64,000 bases of DNA from positions 2,790,001-2,854,000 of the forward strand of contig NZ_CP121648.1 of NCBI RefSeq assembly GCF_029714205.1. The letters are read 5' to 3'. How positions within the stretch are numbered: position 1 is the first letter of the stretch; every line of letters starts with the position of its first letter. The stretch is from Methylobacterium sp. CB376 (GTDB lineage Bacteria; Pseudomonadota; Alphaproteobacteria; Rhizobiales; Beijerinckiaceae). Position numbers and translations under genes: made by a program. The notes beneath the pieces are model-generated. The model did not search any database. It saw only the letters and a program-made list of their open reading frames with translations, and was not told where the DNA came from. Positions 48,695 to 57,647 of this stretch are shown here, in pieces.

Positions 48695-50004
48695 TGGCCG
48701 ACATCGACGCCACCCACGCCGCGACCTTGCGCTCCTGGGTGCCCGGCGCGAACGGCCACTCGGACTTTCCGATCCAGAACCTGCCGCTCGGGGTGTTCTC
48801 GCCGGGTGACGGGACGCCGCGGGCGGGCGTCGCGATCGGCGGGCGCATCCTCGACTTGCCGGCGCTGCTTGCCGCGAACCTCCTCTCGGGCGAGGCCGCG
48901 CTCGCCGCCGAGGCCGCGGGCGGGACGACGCTCAACAGGCTCCTTGCCTTGGGGGCGGGGCCGCGCCGGGCGCTGCGGGCGCGCCTGTCAGCCCTGTTCG
49001 CGGAGGGCTCGCCGGATCGCGACCGGGTCGCGCCCCTGCTGCATGAGGCCTCGTCCTGCCGGCTCCACCTGCCGGCCGCGATCGGCGACTACACCGACTT
49101 CTACGTCGGTATCCACCACGCGGAGAATATCGGCCGGCAATTCCGGCCGGACAACCCGCTCCTGCCGAACTACAAGCACGTGCCGATCGGCTACCACGGC
49201 CGCGCCTCCTCGATCCGGCCCTCGGGCACCCCGGTGCGGCGCCCGCGCGGGCAGTCAAAGCCGCCGGAGGCGGGCGACCCGGTCTTCGGCCCCTCGCGGC
49301 GACTCGACTACGAACTCGAACTCGGGGTGTGGATCGGCCCCGGCAATACTCTCGGCGAGCCGATCGCGATCGGCGACGCGCACGCGCACATCGCGGGCGT
49401 GTGCCTCCTCAATGATTGGTCGGCGCGGGACATCCAGGCGTGGGAGTACCAGCCGCTGGGACCGTTCCTCGCCAAGAACTTCGCCACGACGATCTCGCCC
49501 TGGATCGTCACGGCGGAGGCGCTCGCACCCTTCCGGATCGCGCAGAGCCCCCGGCCGGAGGGCGATCCGCGGCCGCTGCCCTACCTAACCGACGAGGTCG
49601 ACCAGCGAAGGGGCGCCTTCGACCTCCGGCTCGAGGTGCTGCTGCTGACGCCCGGCCTGCGAGCGGCGGGCCTCGGCCCCCACCGGATTTCGGCCTCGAA
49701 CACGCGGCACATGTACTGGACCGTGGCGCAGATGGTGGCCCACCACACCGGCGGCGGCTGCAACCTGCAGCCGGGCGACCTGCTCGGGACGGGCACGATC
49801 TCCGGCCCGGACCGCGACGCCTGCGGCAGCCTCCTCGAAGCGACCCTCGGTGGCCGGGAGCCGCTCCGGCTCGCGTCGGGCGAGGAGCGCCGGTTTCTGG
49901 AGGACGGCGACGAGGTGATCCTGCGGGCACGCGGCGTCCGCGACACCTTCGCGCCGATCGGCTTCGGCGAGTGCCGGGCGGAGCTCCTTGGAGCGGCGCC
50001 CTGA
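48694..50004 (+). CDS. fahA: Fumarylacetoacetase
   Basis: FahA hydrolyses fumarylacetoacetate to fumarate and acetoacetate, the last step of tyrosine catabolism. The 436-residue protein has the N-terminal FAH domain ('SDFPIQNLPLGVFSPGDGTP'), then the catalytic region 'IGDYTDFYVGIHHAENIGRQ' (Asp and His), 'YELELGVWIGPGNTLG' (metal-binding Glu pair) and 'LLNDWSARDIQAWEYQPLGP' (Asp), and 'FLAKNFATTISPWIV'. The ATG at 48694 uses the last base of the hmgA stop; a GTG three bases earlier is the alternative. The pair is clearly an operon. Confidence 0.97.
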   Translation: MADIDATHAATLRSWVPGANGHSDFPIQNLPLGVFSPGDGTPRAGVAIGGRILDLPALLAANLLSGEAALAAEAAGGTTLNRLLALGAGPRRALRARLSALFAEGSPDRDRVAPLLHEASSCRLHLPAAIGDYTDFYVGIHHAENIGRQFRPDNPLLPNYKHVPIGYHGRASSIRPSGTPVRRPRGQSKPPEAGDPVFGPSRRLDYELELGVWIGPGNTLGEPIAIGDAHAHIAGVCLLNDWSARDIQAWEYQPLGPFLAKNFATTISPWIVTAEALAPFRIAQSPRPEGDPRPLPYLTDEVDQRRGAFDLRLEVLLLTPGLRAAGLGPHRISASNTRHMYWTVAQMVAHHTGGGCNLQPGDLLGTGTISGPDRDACGSLLEATLGGREPLRLASGEERRFLEDGDEVILRARGVRDTFAPIGFGECRAELLGAAP

Positions 50005-50094
50005 AGCTCTCCGGCGATCGGCGCTCGACCTCTCATCCTCCCGGCTGCGCATCCCGTTGGGGTGTCTCTGCAAAGGGGTTCACCGCCCCGCGCC

Positions 50095-50330
50095 ACGCGC
50101 CGACGCTCGCCCCGACCCGGCCCGTGTGCGAGGTCGCGTGCTCGGCGTTGCGGCTGATGCTCGCGGTCTCCTGCTCCTGCTGGCCCGATAGCCTGCGTAA
50201 TCTCGGCGGCGAGCGCGTCCAAGGTCCTCCATGGCGGCGCGGGTCGCCTGGATAGCCTGCAGGGTGCCGCCCGTCGCGCTCTGGATGCCGCCGACTTGGC
50301 GGACGATCTCGTCGCCGGCCTTCGATCTGA
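50095..50330 (-). pseudogene. Chemoreceptor (MCP) C-terminal remnant
   Basis: On the minus strand 'MEDLDALAAEITQAIG' and, in another frame, 'QQEQETASISRNAEHATSHT' match the end of a methyl-accepting chemotaxis signalling domain; further upstream, 'AVVASEVEARADQ' resembles the hairpin-tip side. Frameshifts separate these pieces and the rest of the receptor is missing. Confidence 0.65.
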
Positions 50331-50918
50331 TCGGCGCGCGCCTCTACCTCGCTCGCCACCACCGCGGAGCCCCGCCCCGCCGCCGCGATCGCGGCGAAGG
50401 CCTGCGTAGTGGTCCACCGCCGCGCTCGGAGGTCTGCTGCAGACCCCGACGATGACGCGGATCGAGCGCTTCAGCGCGGGGAGCGTGACTATACTCCGCC
50501 GAACCGGATTGCAGCGCGGCTCACCCGTGCGGTGCACCAGACGCTCTCGACTGAGACGGGCGCGAGAAAATTGTATGTCTGTAGATTATTACGAATTCAC
50601 CGAAGCATCTACAAAGAATTTTGGCTGAGCCGCACGACCAACTCATCGGAACCGATTGGTGCGGGAGACCGTTGCTCATTGCGATGCAGCATGAAACCTC
50701 ATACTGCCGCGGGGCCCCGGGCCTCGTGCTGTCACGGGGTCGCGGGCGCGGTGACCCGTCCCACGTCGACATCAAGAGAGCGCACGAACGCGCCGGACAA
50801 CGGAAGATCCTGCAACTCAACGCCTCGAAATCACCACGAGGAACTCAGGACCGAGTGGATTCGCCACTGCTTGAGTTCCGTGTTGATGATCTTCATCCCA
50901 CCCTGCACGAGGGTTAGC
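50331..50918. other. Gap before the HHE/DUF2382 gene
   Basis: About 590 bp with no supported gene. More chemoreceptor debris may extend to about 50450. The remaining part should contain the promoter of the next gene. Confidence 0.45.
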
Positions 50919-52178
50919 ATGACCACCATCAGGCAGCTGATTCAAACCAGTCCAGCCAAGGCAACCGAACTCCTTGCGAGGCTCGCAGAGACCTCCGAGA
51001 ACGCGGTTAAGACGCGAGAGCGCCTGCTTGCTGAACTCAAGTCTGAGTTGGAGCTCTCCGCTCAGCTTGAAGAAGAGCACCTTTTTCCTGTCCTTCGTAA
51101 GCACAAAGAGACCAGGGAGCTCGTGGCTCAGGCTCTGAACGACAACAGACAGACCCGCAGGCTGCTGGCTGAACTTGAGCAGACGCCGAAGAGTAGTGAG
51201 GAGTTCGCCCCCAAGGTTGCTGAGCTGAGAAAGGTGTTTCAGCAAAGCGTGCGTGATGAGCGGAAGGAGCTGCTCCCGACAGTTATGAAGGTGCTAAGCG
51301 ACGAGGAGGCGCAGACCGTTGCCGGTAAGATCGAGGACGGCAAGGCCGAAGTCGAAGAGGCAAGGCGCGTTGAGGCTGAACAGCGGCGTGCCGAGCAAAA
51401 GCGGGAGCGTGACCAGGCTGAAGCCGACGAAGCCAGGCGCGTTGAGGCTGAACAGCGCCGCGCCGAGCAAAAGCGGGAACGTGATCGGGCAGAAGAGGTG
51501 CTAGCTAGGGAGAAGGAAGCTGCAGACCGCGAGCGGAGCTCCAGGGCGGCGGCACGACAGGCCGCTGAGCAAGTCAGGCAAGCGGCCGAGGTCGTGGAGG
51601 AGAGCTCCCGGACGGTAATCCGGACCGCTGCGGAGGGCGCTCAGCGCACTGCCGCTGCGCCGTTAAGCTCGGGCTCCCTATTCTGGGATGCGATGTTTGG
51701 CATGTGGGGCTTCCCGCAGGGCCGTTCCGTCGCTCGTTCGGCGACTGCCCCAGCATCCTCGACCCGGCAATCCACCCACGAGGAGGAAGTAATTCCTCTG
51801 GCGGAAGAGACGCTGATCGTGGGCAAGCATACGGTGAACAGCGGCACCACCACGGTCCGCCGCTACGTCGTGGAGAACTCGGTTGAGCAGAAGGTGGCGC
51901 TCTATGACGAAAGGGTTGTGGTTGAACGGCGCAGGCCAGCTACCGACGCTGTAACGGGTGAGGCCTTGACTGAACTCACTGTCGAGATGATCGAGACATC
52001 CGAAGTGCCGATCGTCGGAAAAGGCGTCAAGGTGCGGGAAGAGGTCGTCGTCCGCCGCGAGCGCACGAAGCGTATCGAAACGGTGAGAGACACAGTGCGG
52101 CGCGACGAGGTCGAGATCTCGAATACGAAAGAGCGCGCAGCCAACGCGCGACCGAACTTGGCTTACAGTAACAAGTAA
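50919..52178 (+). CDS. Hemerythrin-HHE-like plus DUF2382 fusion protein
   Basis: A 419-residue three-part protein. Residues 1-130 are helical with 'LEEEHLFPVLRKHKETRELV' and 'FQQSVRDERKELLPTVMKVL', resembling the HHE cation-binding fold, but several iron-ligand His are not obvious. Residues about 130-230 form a charged coiled coil with two perfect-register 24-residue repeats (147-170 and 171-194, 'EARRVEAEQRRAEQKRERD'). Residues about 290-410 are DUF2382 ('EEEVIPLAEETLIVGKHTVN' and 'REEVVVRRERTKRIETVRDT'), a domain of stress-related proteins. The ATG at 50919 fits the HHE-like N-terminus. An intrinsic terminator follows. Confidence 0.82.
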   Translation: MTTIRQLIQTSPAKATELLARLAETSENAVKTRERLLAELKSELELSAQLEEEHLFPVLRKHKETRELVAQALNDNRQTRRLLAELEQTPKSSEEFAPKVAELRKVFQQSVRDERKELLPTVMKVLSDEEAQTVAGKIEDGKAEVEEARRVEAEQRRAEQKRERDQAEADEARRVEAEQRRAEQKRERDRAEEVLAREKEAADRERSSRAAARQAAEQVRQAAEVVEESSRTVIRTAAEGAQRTAAAPLSSGSLFWDAMFGMWGFPQGRSVARSATAPASSTRQSTHEEEVIPLAEETLIVGKHTVNSGTTTVRRYVVENSVEQKVALYDERVVVERRRPATDAVTGEALTELTVEMIETSEVPIVGKGVKVREEVVVRRERTKRIETVRDTVRRDEVEISNTKERAANARPNLAYSNK

Positions 52179-52200
52179 TCTGCTGGGCCTTATGGTCTTG

Positions 52201-52231
52201 GATCGCGATCAATGACTTGATCGCGATCTTT
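52201..52231 (+). terminator. Intrinsic terminator of the DUF2382 gene
   Basis: A perfect 12-bp stem (GATCGCGATCAA with TTGATCGCGATC, loop TGAC) is followed by TTTCTGTT, 22 bp after the stop codon. Confidence 0.88.
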
Positions 52232-52241
52232 CTGTTCCTGT

Positions 52242-52370
52242 GGGATCCGGGATCCGCCTGATCGAAGCGGATCCCGGATCCCAAGCCCGCGCGGCGCCTG
52301 AGCGACGCCGACATCCGCATGGCCGAAATCGGAGATGGCGAAGCCATCAACCGGATGCCGTATGAGGAGC
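52242..52370. repeat. Dispersed intergenic repeat, copy C
   Basis: Starts with a perfect 16-bp inverted repeat (GGGATCCGGGATCCGC, nine-base loop) and continues with the conserved tail also present in copy B (37.8 kb), beginning GCCCGCGCGGCGCCTGAGCG. This is the best-preserved copy of the three. Confidence 0.85.
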
Positions 52371-52493
52371 TTGACAGCAGAAGCAAGACTGCTGGCGAGG
52401 TGTGCAGGTCGCATGCCGTCAAGGCCATCGGCTCAGGAACCGTCATGCCGTGAGAGATGGTGCAAGCCCACCCGCGTAGCACCCGTGTGGCAA

Positions 52494-53528
52494 TCAACGC
52501 CGTTTCAGGCTTTTGTTCGTAAGTGCCATGTGGGCGTCGATCGCCTGCCCGATCTTGGCTCTCGCCGAGTAGTGGATCATGTGTCCTTGGCCTCGCAGAA
52601 TCAGCAACGTGCTTCCGACCACGTCCTCTTGGAGACGCCGGGACTGCGCGCGGGCGTCGACGACCGCGTCCGCGTCGCCGGCCAGGATTGCGACGGGCAA
52701 GCGAAGCGTCGGGTAGTGTCGCTCAAGCAGAGCCGCGGCCGCGTTCATGGTCGCGGTGTCCTCCGCGCTTGCGCGCGCCTGGGTAGGGTGGATTGAAATC
52801 GCGACCGGGAACCGCGCCATGAAGCGTGCTGGGACCGGTTGCGGCTTGAACACGTGCCGGAAGACCTGCGGTGCGAGGAGGTGTCCGATGGCGTCCGGCA
52901 TTAAAGCGCGTGCGACATCGCCCATGCCCGGGACGGCGAGCGGCGTGATCAGGGCCACATCGGTCCGCCGACTCGGATAGTAGTATCCCGCCAGCAGGAC
53001 CAACCCTCGCAGGTCGGATTGGGTTTGGGTGGCGAGCGCCAGCGACACGATGGTGCCCCAGGAATGCCCCACGATAACGGGCCGTTCGACGTTGAGCTGC
53101 GCCAGCACGCGCTCGAGGAGCCGTGCCTGCGCCGATGCCGTCCAGATGCGGTGCCTCGGTCGCTCCGTGTGACCGAATCCCGGCCGGTCTATCGCGATCA
53201 CGCGATATTTCTTCGCGAGTTGATCGAGGAGGCCGGAGATGACGAAGTCCTCCGCCATCGTCCCATTGCCGTGGATCAGCACCACCGGCCGCCCTTTGCC
53301 GCGCACGATGTAGTGAACCCTCAGCCCGTCGACATCGACAAACCGCCCGGGTGGTCGGCTCGACGGTTCTCGCTCGAGCGCCTTCAGCATGTGCCTCGTC
53401 TGCCGAACGACTTTGGTCTGCTGCTTGGCCGCGGTGTGCGCTGCCTTCACCGTGGACCTGACGAGCTTGGCTGTGCCCGACGCGGTCCGGCGTGTTGCGC
53501 GCCGTGAATCAAACCGAAACAAAACCAT
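52494..53528 (-). CDS. Alpha/beta hydrolase
   Basis: A 344-residue alpha/beta-hydrolase-fold protein. The nucleophile elbow is 'VIVGHSWGTIVSLALA', the acid lies in 'AILAGDADAVVDAR', and the base His in 'LRGQGHMIHYSA'. 'RPVVLIHGNGTMAEDFVISG' is the oxyanion-hole strand. The first 60 residues are basic and Ala/Thr/Lys-rich, preceding the fold; they are not a signal peptide. The substrate is unknown. Its ATG overlaps the end of the frameshifted gene upstream on the same strand by 20 bp. Confidence 0.88.
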   Translation of the reverse strand: MVLFRFDSRRATRRTASGTAKLVRSTVKAAHTAAKQQTKVVRQTRHMLKALEREPSSRPPGRFVDVDGLRVHYIVRGKGRPVVLIHGNGTMAEDFVISGLLDQLAKKYRVIAIDRPGFGHTERPRHRIWTASAQARLLERVLAQLNVERPVIVGHSWGTIVSLALATQTQSDLRGLVLLAGYYYPSRRTDVALITPLAVPGMGDVARALMPDAIGHLLAPQVFRHVFKPQPVPARFMARFPVAISIHPTQARASAEDTATMNAAAALLERHYPTLRLPVAILAGDADAVVDARAQSRRLQEDVVGSTLLILRGQGHMIHYSARAKIGQAIDAHMALTNKSLKRR

Positions 53529-54281
53529 TCCTCCGACCTGCCGACGCCGCCTGGTGCTGCCTGTGGCTGAGAGCCGTCTTTGCCCCTGAGCCCTGACCCG
53601 AGCCAGGCATCCAGGCCTCGGCTAAGGCAGCGAGAATATCCGTGACGGCGGCACCGTGCATGCTGCGCGGCAGAATGCCGTCCCTATACAGCCCCGCAGC
53701 CAGCGCGTGGCGCGCGGGCATGCGATCGCACCGCGCGGCGGCTGCCGTGCAGAACGCCGCCATGTCCTCGTCCGGCTGCACGACAATCGCGACGCCGGCA
53801 TACGATGGTCCGGCGTCGAACACCCGCACGGCGATCACGAGGTTCTCCGGCGCGGAGGCTTCGACGCGCTCGTCGAGCAACCAGAGCCGGCGCCTGGAGG
53901 CGAGAAGATCCTCGACCCACACGCCCGAGTGCTCGTGCCGGCCGGCCACCCGGAAGATCGAGAAGAACGCATCGGCGAGGCAGGGCGCCAGATCGCGCTC
54001 AGGCGAGTCCAGAGAGGCGAGGCGATCGCCCAGGAAGCCGTCGAACACGCGCCGACCGCGCTGGTTGGGCTCGACCAGGGCGACATCGCAAAGCATGTTG
54101 AAGGTCGTCTCATCCTCAAGCTGCGCCTCGTCCACGAGGTTGAGTTGCTCAGGGCCCGGTCGAAATCGGCCTTCTTGCAGCGCGGGACTGCTTGAGCGAG
54201 AACGACCTGGATGGATGCTCGGACCGGTCGATACTGCGCGAGAATGGCGTCCCGCGTTGTCGGCGTGCTCTCACCGGCCAT
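53509..54281 (-). pseudogene. Frameshifted conserved hypothetical gene
   Basis: The first 43 or so codons ('TTRDAILAQYRPVRASIQVV' to 'KKADFDRA') and the remainder ('QLNLVDEAQLEDETTFNMLC' through 'RVAGRHEHSGVWVEDLLASR' and 'APENLVIAVRVFDAGPSYAG') are in different frames. Loss of one base near 54152 explains the break. Joined, it would be a protein of about 255 residues of a family common as hypotheticals in Methylobacterium-type genomes. A sequencing error or a real recent mutation are both possible. No function recognised. Confidence 0.75.
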
Positions 54282-54316
54282 GGTCCGTCCTTCGTGCCGA
54301 TCTGGAGATGGGTCAC

Positions 54317-54673
54317 ATGAGCAGCATCCGTGAACGGTTCCGGGGCCAGTGGCGGATCACCGAGACCGGCACATGGGACAACGACTACCTCGATATGATC
54401 GAGCCGGCCTTCATCGCGTTCGAACCTGGCGGCACGGGCGAGTTCCGCTTCGGGGTGGTCGTCGCGAGCCTCGATTGCTCCTACAGCCAAACGGATGTGG
54501 GCTTCCGGTTCCATGGCTCGGATGAGGGGACCGAGGTTTGGGGCGACGGCTGGGCTGAGTTCGACCGACCCGACGCCATCTCCGGCGAGATCGCCTTCTG
54601 GAACGGTGACGAGACCACCTTCAAGGCCCGTCGTTGGCCGGGGTCATCTTGCGTCTGGGCGCTTCGAGGATGA
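54317..54673 (+). CDS. Conserved hypothetical protein
   Basis: A 118-residue acidic, beta-rich protein: 'RGQWRITETGTWDNDYLDMI', 'PAFIAFEPGGTGEFRFGVVV' and 'ISGEIAFWNGDETTFKARRW'. The pattern is that of widespread small bacterial hypothetical proteins. No catalytic residues or signal peptide are visible. The last ten or so residues after 'KARRW' look unrelated and may result from a small shift at the 3' end. The ATG at 54317 fits the family N-terminus. Confidence 0.65.
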   Translation: MSSIRERFRGQWRITETGTWDNDYLDMIEPAFIAFEPGGTGEFRFGVVVASLDCSYSQTDVGFRFHGSDEGTEVWGDGWAEFDRPDAISGEIAFWNGDETTFKARRWPGSSCVWALRG

Positions 54674-54995
54674 AGCGGCGATTAACTCGGCTGATAGTCG
54701 AGAATTGCTTTCTGTGAGTGCCGGCGCCACCGCGAGGAGGGGCGGCGTCTCGTCCGCCCCAGGTTCAGCCCGTTACCATGATCGGCGTGCCGCAGACCCG
54801 CGTAATCGGCTCACGGCACGGAGCGCTAAGCATGCGGAGGAATCCCGATGGCCCAAGAACAGTTGAATGTCTCTCTTTCGAGGCGCCTACGCTGAATGGT
54901 CCAACAGCAAGGCCGCGAATCGTCAATGCTGGATGATCCTCCCTCGAGTTGGTGGACGCCTCTGATACGCTCGTGGGGAGCGAGGAAGGCGTTCA
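54674..54995. other. Gap before the IS3 remnant
   Basis: About 320 bp without supported gene; it contains the left end of the IS3-family element near 54940-54995. Confidence 0.45.
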
Positions 54996-55322
54996 ATGGC
55001 GACGAAGACGCGACGGGAGTTCACCCCCGAATTCAAGCGCGCGGCGGTGGCCCTCCTGGAGAGCAGCGGGCGCCCGCAGATGCAGATCGCGGCGGAACTT
55101 GGCATCCAGCCCTCGATGCTGCGCAACTGGCGCGCTGTTCTCACCGGCGAGGCGCCCCGCTCGCGGGCGGCCGCTCCGGCAGCACAGCCCTTCTCACCCG
55201 TGGCCTCACCCGCCGATCAGGTTGCTGAGATCGCGCGGCTGCGTCGCGAGCTGGAGCGCGCCCGCACGGAGCGCGACATTTTAAAAAAGGCCATCGGCAT
55301 CTTCGCGGAGACGCCGCGATGA
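54996..55322 (+). CDS. IS3-family transposase OrfA
   Basis: A 108-residue OrfA with the helix-turn-helix 'REFTPEFKRAAVALLESSGR' and 'IAAELGIQPSMLRNWRAVL', followed by a leucine zipper ('IARLRRELERARTERDILKK'). A TTTTAAAAAAGG stretch at 55279-55290 is a typical slippery site for making the OrfAB fusion. OrfB begins in an overlapping frame at 55319 but is cut short, so the element is inactive. Confidence 0.9.
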   Translation: MATKTRREFTPEFKRAAVALLESSGRPQMQIAAELGIQPSMLRNWRAVLTGEAPRSRAAAPAAQPFSPVASPADQVAEIARLRRELERARTERDILKKAIGIFAETPR

Positions 55323-55426
55323 AGTTCCGTTTCATCGATGACCACCAGGGCACTTGGCCCGTGCGCACCCTCTGCCGCGCGCTGCGGGTCTCGCCATCCG
55401 GCTACGACGCGTGGCGCTCGCGGCCC
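55319..55426 (+). pseudogene. IS3-family OrfB, first 36 codons
   Basis: 'MKFRFIDDHQGTWPVRTLCR' and 'ALRVSPSGYDAWRSRP' are the usual start of IS3 OrfB. After about 36 codons the sequence changes to an IS110 C-terminus, so the DDE domain is lost. Confidence 0.87.
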
Positions 55427-55427
55427 G

Positions 55428-55697
55428 AGGGCGGTGCGCAAGAAGCAGAGCTACCCGCAGGCCCAGTTCCAGCGCCTGCGCGCCCGCCGCGGTCCCAACA
55501 AGGCGATCTGCGCCGTGGCCGCCTCCCTGCTCACCGCCGCTTACCACATGCTCCTCGACGGGACAGCCTACATCGATCTGGGACCCCACCGCTTCCGAAA
55601 CGTCGATCCGGAGCACCGCGCCAAGGCCCTCGTGCGCCAGATCGAGCGGCTCGGCTTCATCTGCACCCTCACGCAGGCGGAGCCAGTTTCTATCTAG
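55428..55697 (+). pseudogene. IS110-family transposase C-terminal fragment
   Basis: 'QFQRLRARRGPNKAICAVAA' and 'SLLTAAYHMLLDGTAYIDLG' are the C-terminus of an IS110/IS116-type transposase. Its stop codon overlaps, on the opposite strand, the stop of modC, so the insertion reached the very end of modC. Confidence 0.8.
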
Positions 55698-56812
55698 ATC
55701 GCGACCTCCGCCCCGCTCGCGATGGTGGCGGGATCGAAGGCGACGCCCTTGACGAGGGCGAAGACCTCCAGGCCCGGCCTCAGGCCGAGTTCGTGCACCG
55801 CGTGCCGGGTGAGCGAGGCGGAGAGCAGGGCCGCCCCGCAGGCGATCTCGACCGTCGCGTAGGCGCCGGGCTGCTGCGCGATGGTCCGGATCGTGCCGGG
55901 CAGGTGATTGCGGGCGCTGAGGCCGCGCGGGCGCTCCAGGGCCACCAGCACGTCGCGGGCGCGCACGCGCACGCGCACGCCGCTCCCCACCGGCAGGTCC
56001 AGGCGGGGCACGGTCAGGCTGCCCACGGCGCCTTCGAGCCGCGTCAGGCCGAAATCCGGGTCGTGGCCCGCGACCCGCAGCTCCAGGAGCGCGCCCGCCT
56101 CCGCGGCCTGCGGCCCGGGCAGCAGGTCGGACCGGCGCAGGATCGCGTCGGCCGGCCCGCTCGCCGCGACCCGGCCGGCCTCCAGCACCACCACCGTGTC
56201 GGCGAGCCGGGCCACCTCCGCCACCGCGTGGCTCACGAACATGATCGGGACCCGGGCCTCGTCCCGCAGCCGCTCCAGGTAGGGCAGGATCTCGGTCTTG
56301 CGGGCCTCGTCGAGGGCCGAGAGCGGCTCGTCCATCAGGAGCAGGCGCGGATGCGCGAGGAGGGCCCGGCCGATCGCCACCCGCTGCCGCTCGCCGCCCG
56401 AGAGTCCGGCGGGGCGCCGGGCGAGGAGGGGGCCGAGGCCGAGGAGATCGGCGACCGCGCCGAGGGAGGGCTCCGCCCGGCCGGGAGCCGCGCTCCCGGA
56501 CCCCGCGAACCAGCGCCCGAAGAGCAGGTTCTGGCGCACGCTGAGGTGCGGCAGGAGCCGCGCGTCCTGGAAGACGTAGCCGACGCGGCGCCGGTGCACC
56601 GGCACGCAGATCCCGGCCGCCGTGTCGAGCAGCACCGCGCCGTCCACCACGACGCGGCCCGCCCGCGGACGCAGCAGGCCGGCGACGACGTTGACCAGGC
56701 TCGTCTTGCCCGCGCCCGAGCGGCCGAACAGGGCCGTGACGCGGCCCGCGGCCGTGAAGGCGGCGTCGAGGGAGAAGTGCCCCAGCGCGTGGCTTGCCTC
56801 GACGGTGATCAC
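55694..56812 (-). CDS. modC: Molybdate ABC transporter ATP-binding protein
   Basis: ModC is the ATPase of the high-affinity molybdate importer. The 372-residue protein has Walker A 'LFGRSGAGKTSLVNVVAGLL', 'RVGYVFQDARLLPHLSVRQN' (Q-loop), signature 'GLSGGERQRVAIGRAL' and Walker B 'LLLMDEPLSALDEARKTEIL', followed by a C-terminal TOBE (molybdate-binding) domain around 'PGTIRTIAQQPGAYATVEIA'. It starts with GTG at 56812, overlapping the modB stop (GTGA). The stop lies inside the border of an IS110 fragment, so the last codons may be altered. No modA is adjacent. Confidence 0.94.
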   Translation of the reverse strand: MITVEASHALGHFSLDAAFTAAGRVTALFGRSGAGKTSLVNVVAGLLRPRAGRVVVDGAVLLDTAAGICVPVHRRRVGYVFQDARLLPHLSVRQNLLFGRWFAGSGSAAPGRAEPSLGAVADLLGLGPLLARRPAGLSGGERQRVAIGRALLAHPRLLLMDEPLSALDEARKTEILPYLERLRDEARVPIMFVSHAVAEVARLADTVVVLEAGRVAASGPADAILRRSDLLPGPQAAEAGALLELRVAGHDPDFGLTRLEGAVGSLTVPRLDLPVGSGVRVRVRARDVLVALERPRGLSARNHLPGTIRTIAQQPGAYATVEIACGAALLSASLTRHAVHELGLRPGLEVFALVKGVAFDPATIASGAEVAI

Positions 56813-57498
56813 GCGCCGAGCCGCCGCTTCGCCCGCCGCGCCAGCCCCTCCGAGGCGAGGAGCGCCGTCATCGAGACGGCGACGGAGACCAGGGTCAGCC
56901 GCAGGGCCCCGTCCTCCCCGCCCGGCACCTGCGTCAGCGCGTAGATCGCGGAGGGCAGGGTCTGGGTCTCGCCGGGAATGTTCGACACGAAGGTGATGGT
57001 GGCGCCGAACTCGCCCATGGCCTTGGCGAAGGCGAGCACCGCGCCGGCCAGGATGCCCGGCAGGGCGAGCGGCAGGGTGACGACGGCGAAGACCCCGAGC
57101 GGCGGCGCCCCGAGGGTGGCGGCCGCCTGTTCGAGGCGCGGGTCGATCGCCTCGATCGAGAGCCGCATCGCCCGCACCATCAGGGGAAAGCCCATCACCG
57201 CGCAGGCGAGGGCGGCGCCGGTCCAGCGGAACGAGAACACGATCCCGATCTCGGCCAGGGCGGCCCCGAACAGGCCCCGGCGGCCGAAGCCGAGGAGCAG
57301 GAGGTAGCCCGTCACCACCGGCGGCAGGATCAGCGGCAGATGCACCAGGCCGTCGAGCAGGGCCCGGCCGCGGAAGCGTCCCCGGGCGAGGAGCAGGGCG
57401 ACGAGCAGCCCCGGGACCAGGCTCGCCAGCGTGGCGACGCCCGCGACCTGCAGGCTGAGCCGCAGCGCGCTCCACTCGTCGGGCGTGAGGACAGGCAG
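56809..57498 (-). CDS. modB: Molybdate ABC transporter permease, probable CTG start
   Basis: ModB is the membrane subunit. Recognisable parts are 'LTPDEWSALRLSLQVAGVAT', 'HLPLILPPVVTGYLLLLGFG', 'IGIVFSFRWTGAALACAVMG' and the ATPase-contact loop 'ATLGAPPLGVFAVVTLPLAL', plus 'FAKAMGEFGATITFVSNIPG'. Homology extends upstream of the first ATG/GTG/TTG in frame (GTG at 57345, inside the protein). A CTG at 57498 gives 229 residues, the normal ModB length, and has GGAGCGGAG just upstream. Either CTG is the start or the true start has mutated. Starting at 57345 would delete the first membrane segment. Confidence 0.85.
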   Translation of the reverse strand: MPVLTPDEWSALRLSLQVAGVATLASLVPGLLVALLLARGRFRGRALLDGLVHLPLILPPVVTGYLLLLGFGRRGLFGAALAEIGIVFSFRWTGAALACAVMGFPLMVRAMRLSIEAIDPRLEQAAATLGAPPLGVFAVVTLPLALPGILAGAVLAFAKAMGEFGATITFVSNIPGETQTLPSAIYALTQVPGGEDGALRLTLVSVAVSMTALLASEGLARRAKRRLGA

Positions 57499-57647
57499 GG
57501 CTCCGCTCCGGTCGGCGAGGCGTGACGGCTCCGCTCTAGCACGGTTCTCGCATGAGGCCGCGAGGAGGAGCGCCGGATCCGGTGTCGCAGGGGCAGCGGA
57601 GTTCGGGCATCCTCGCGTCCGACGCGTCGCCCGAGGGAGGAGCCCGC

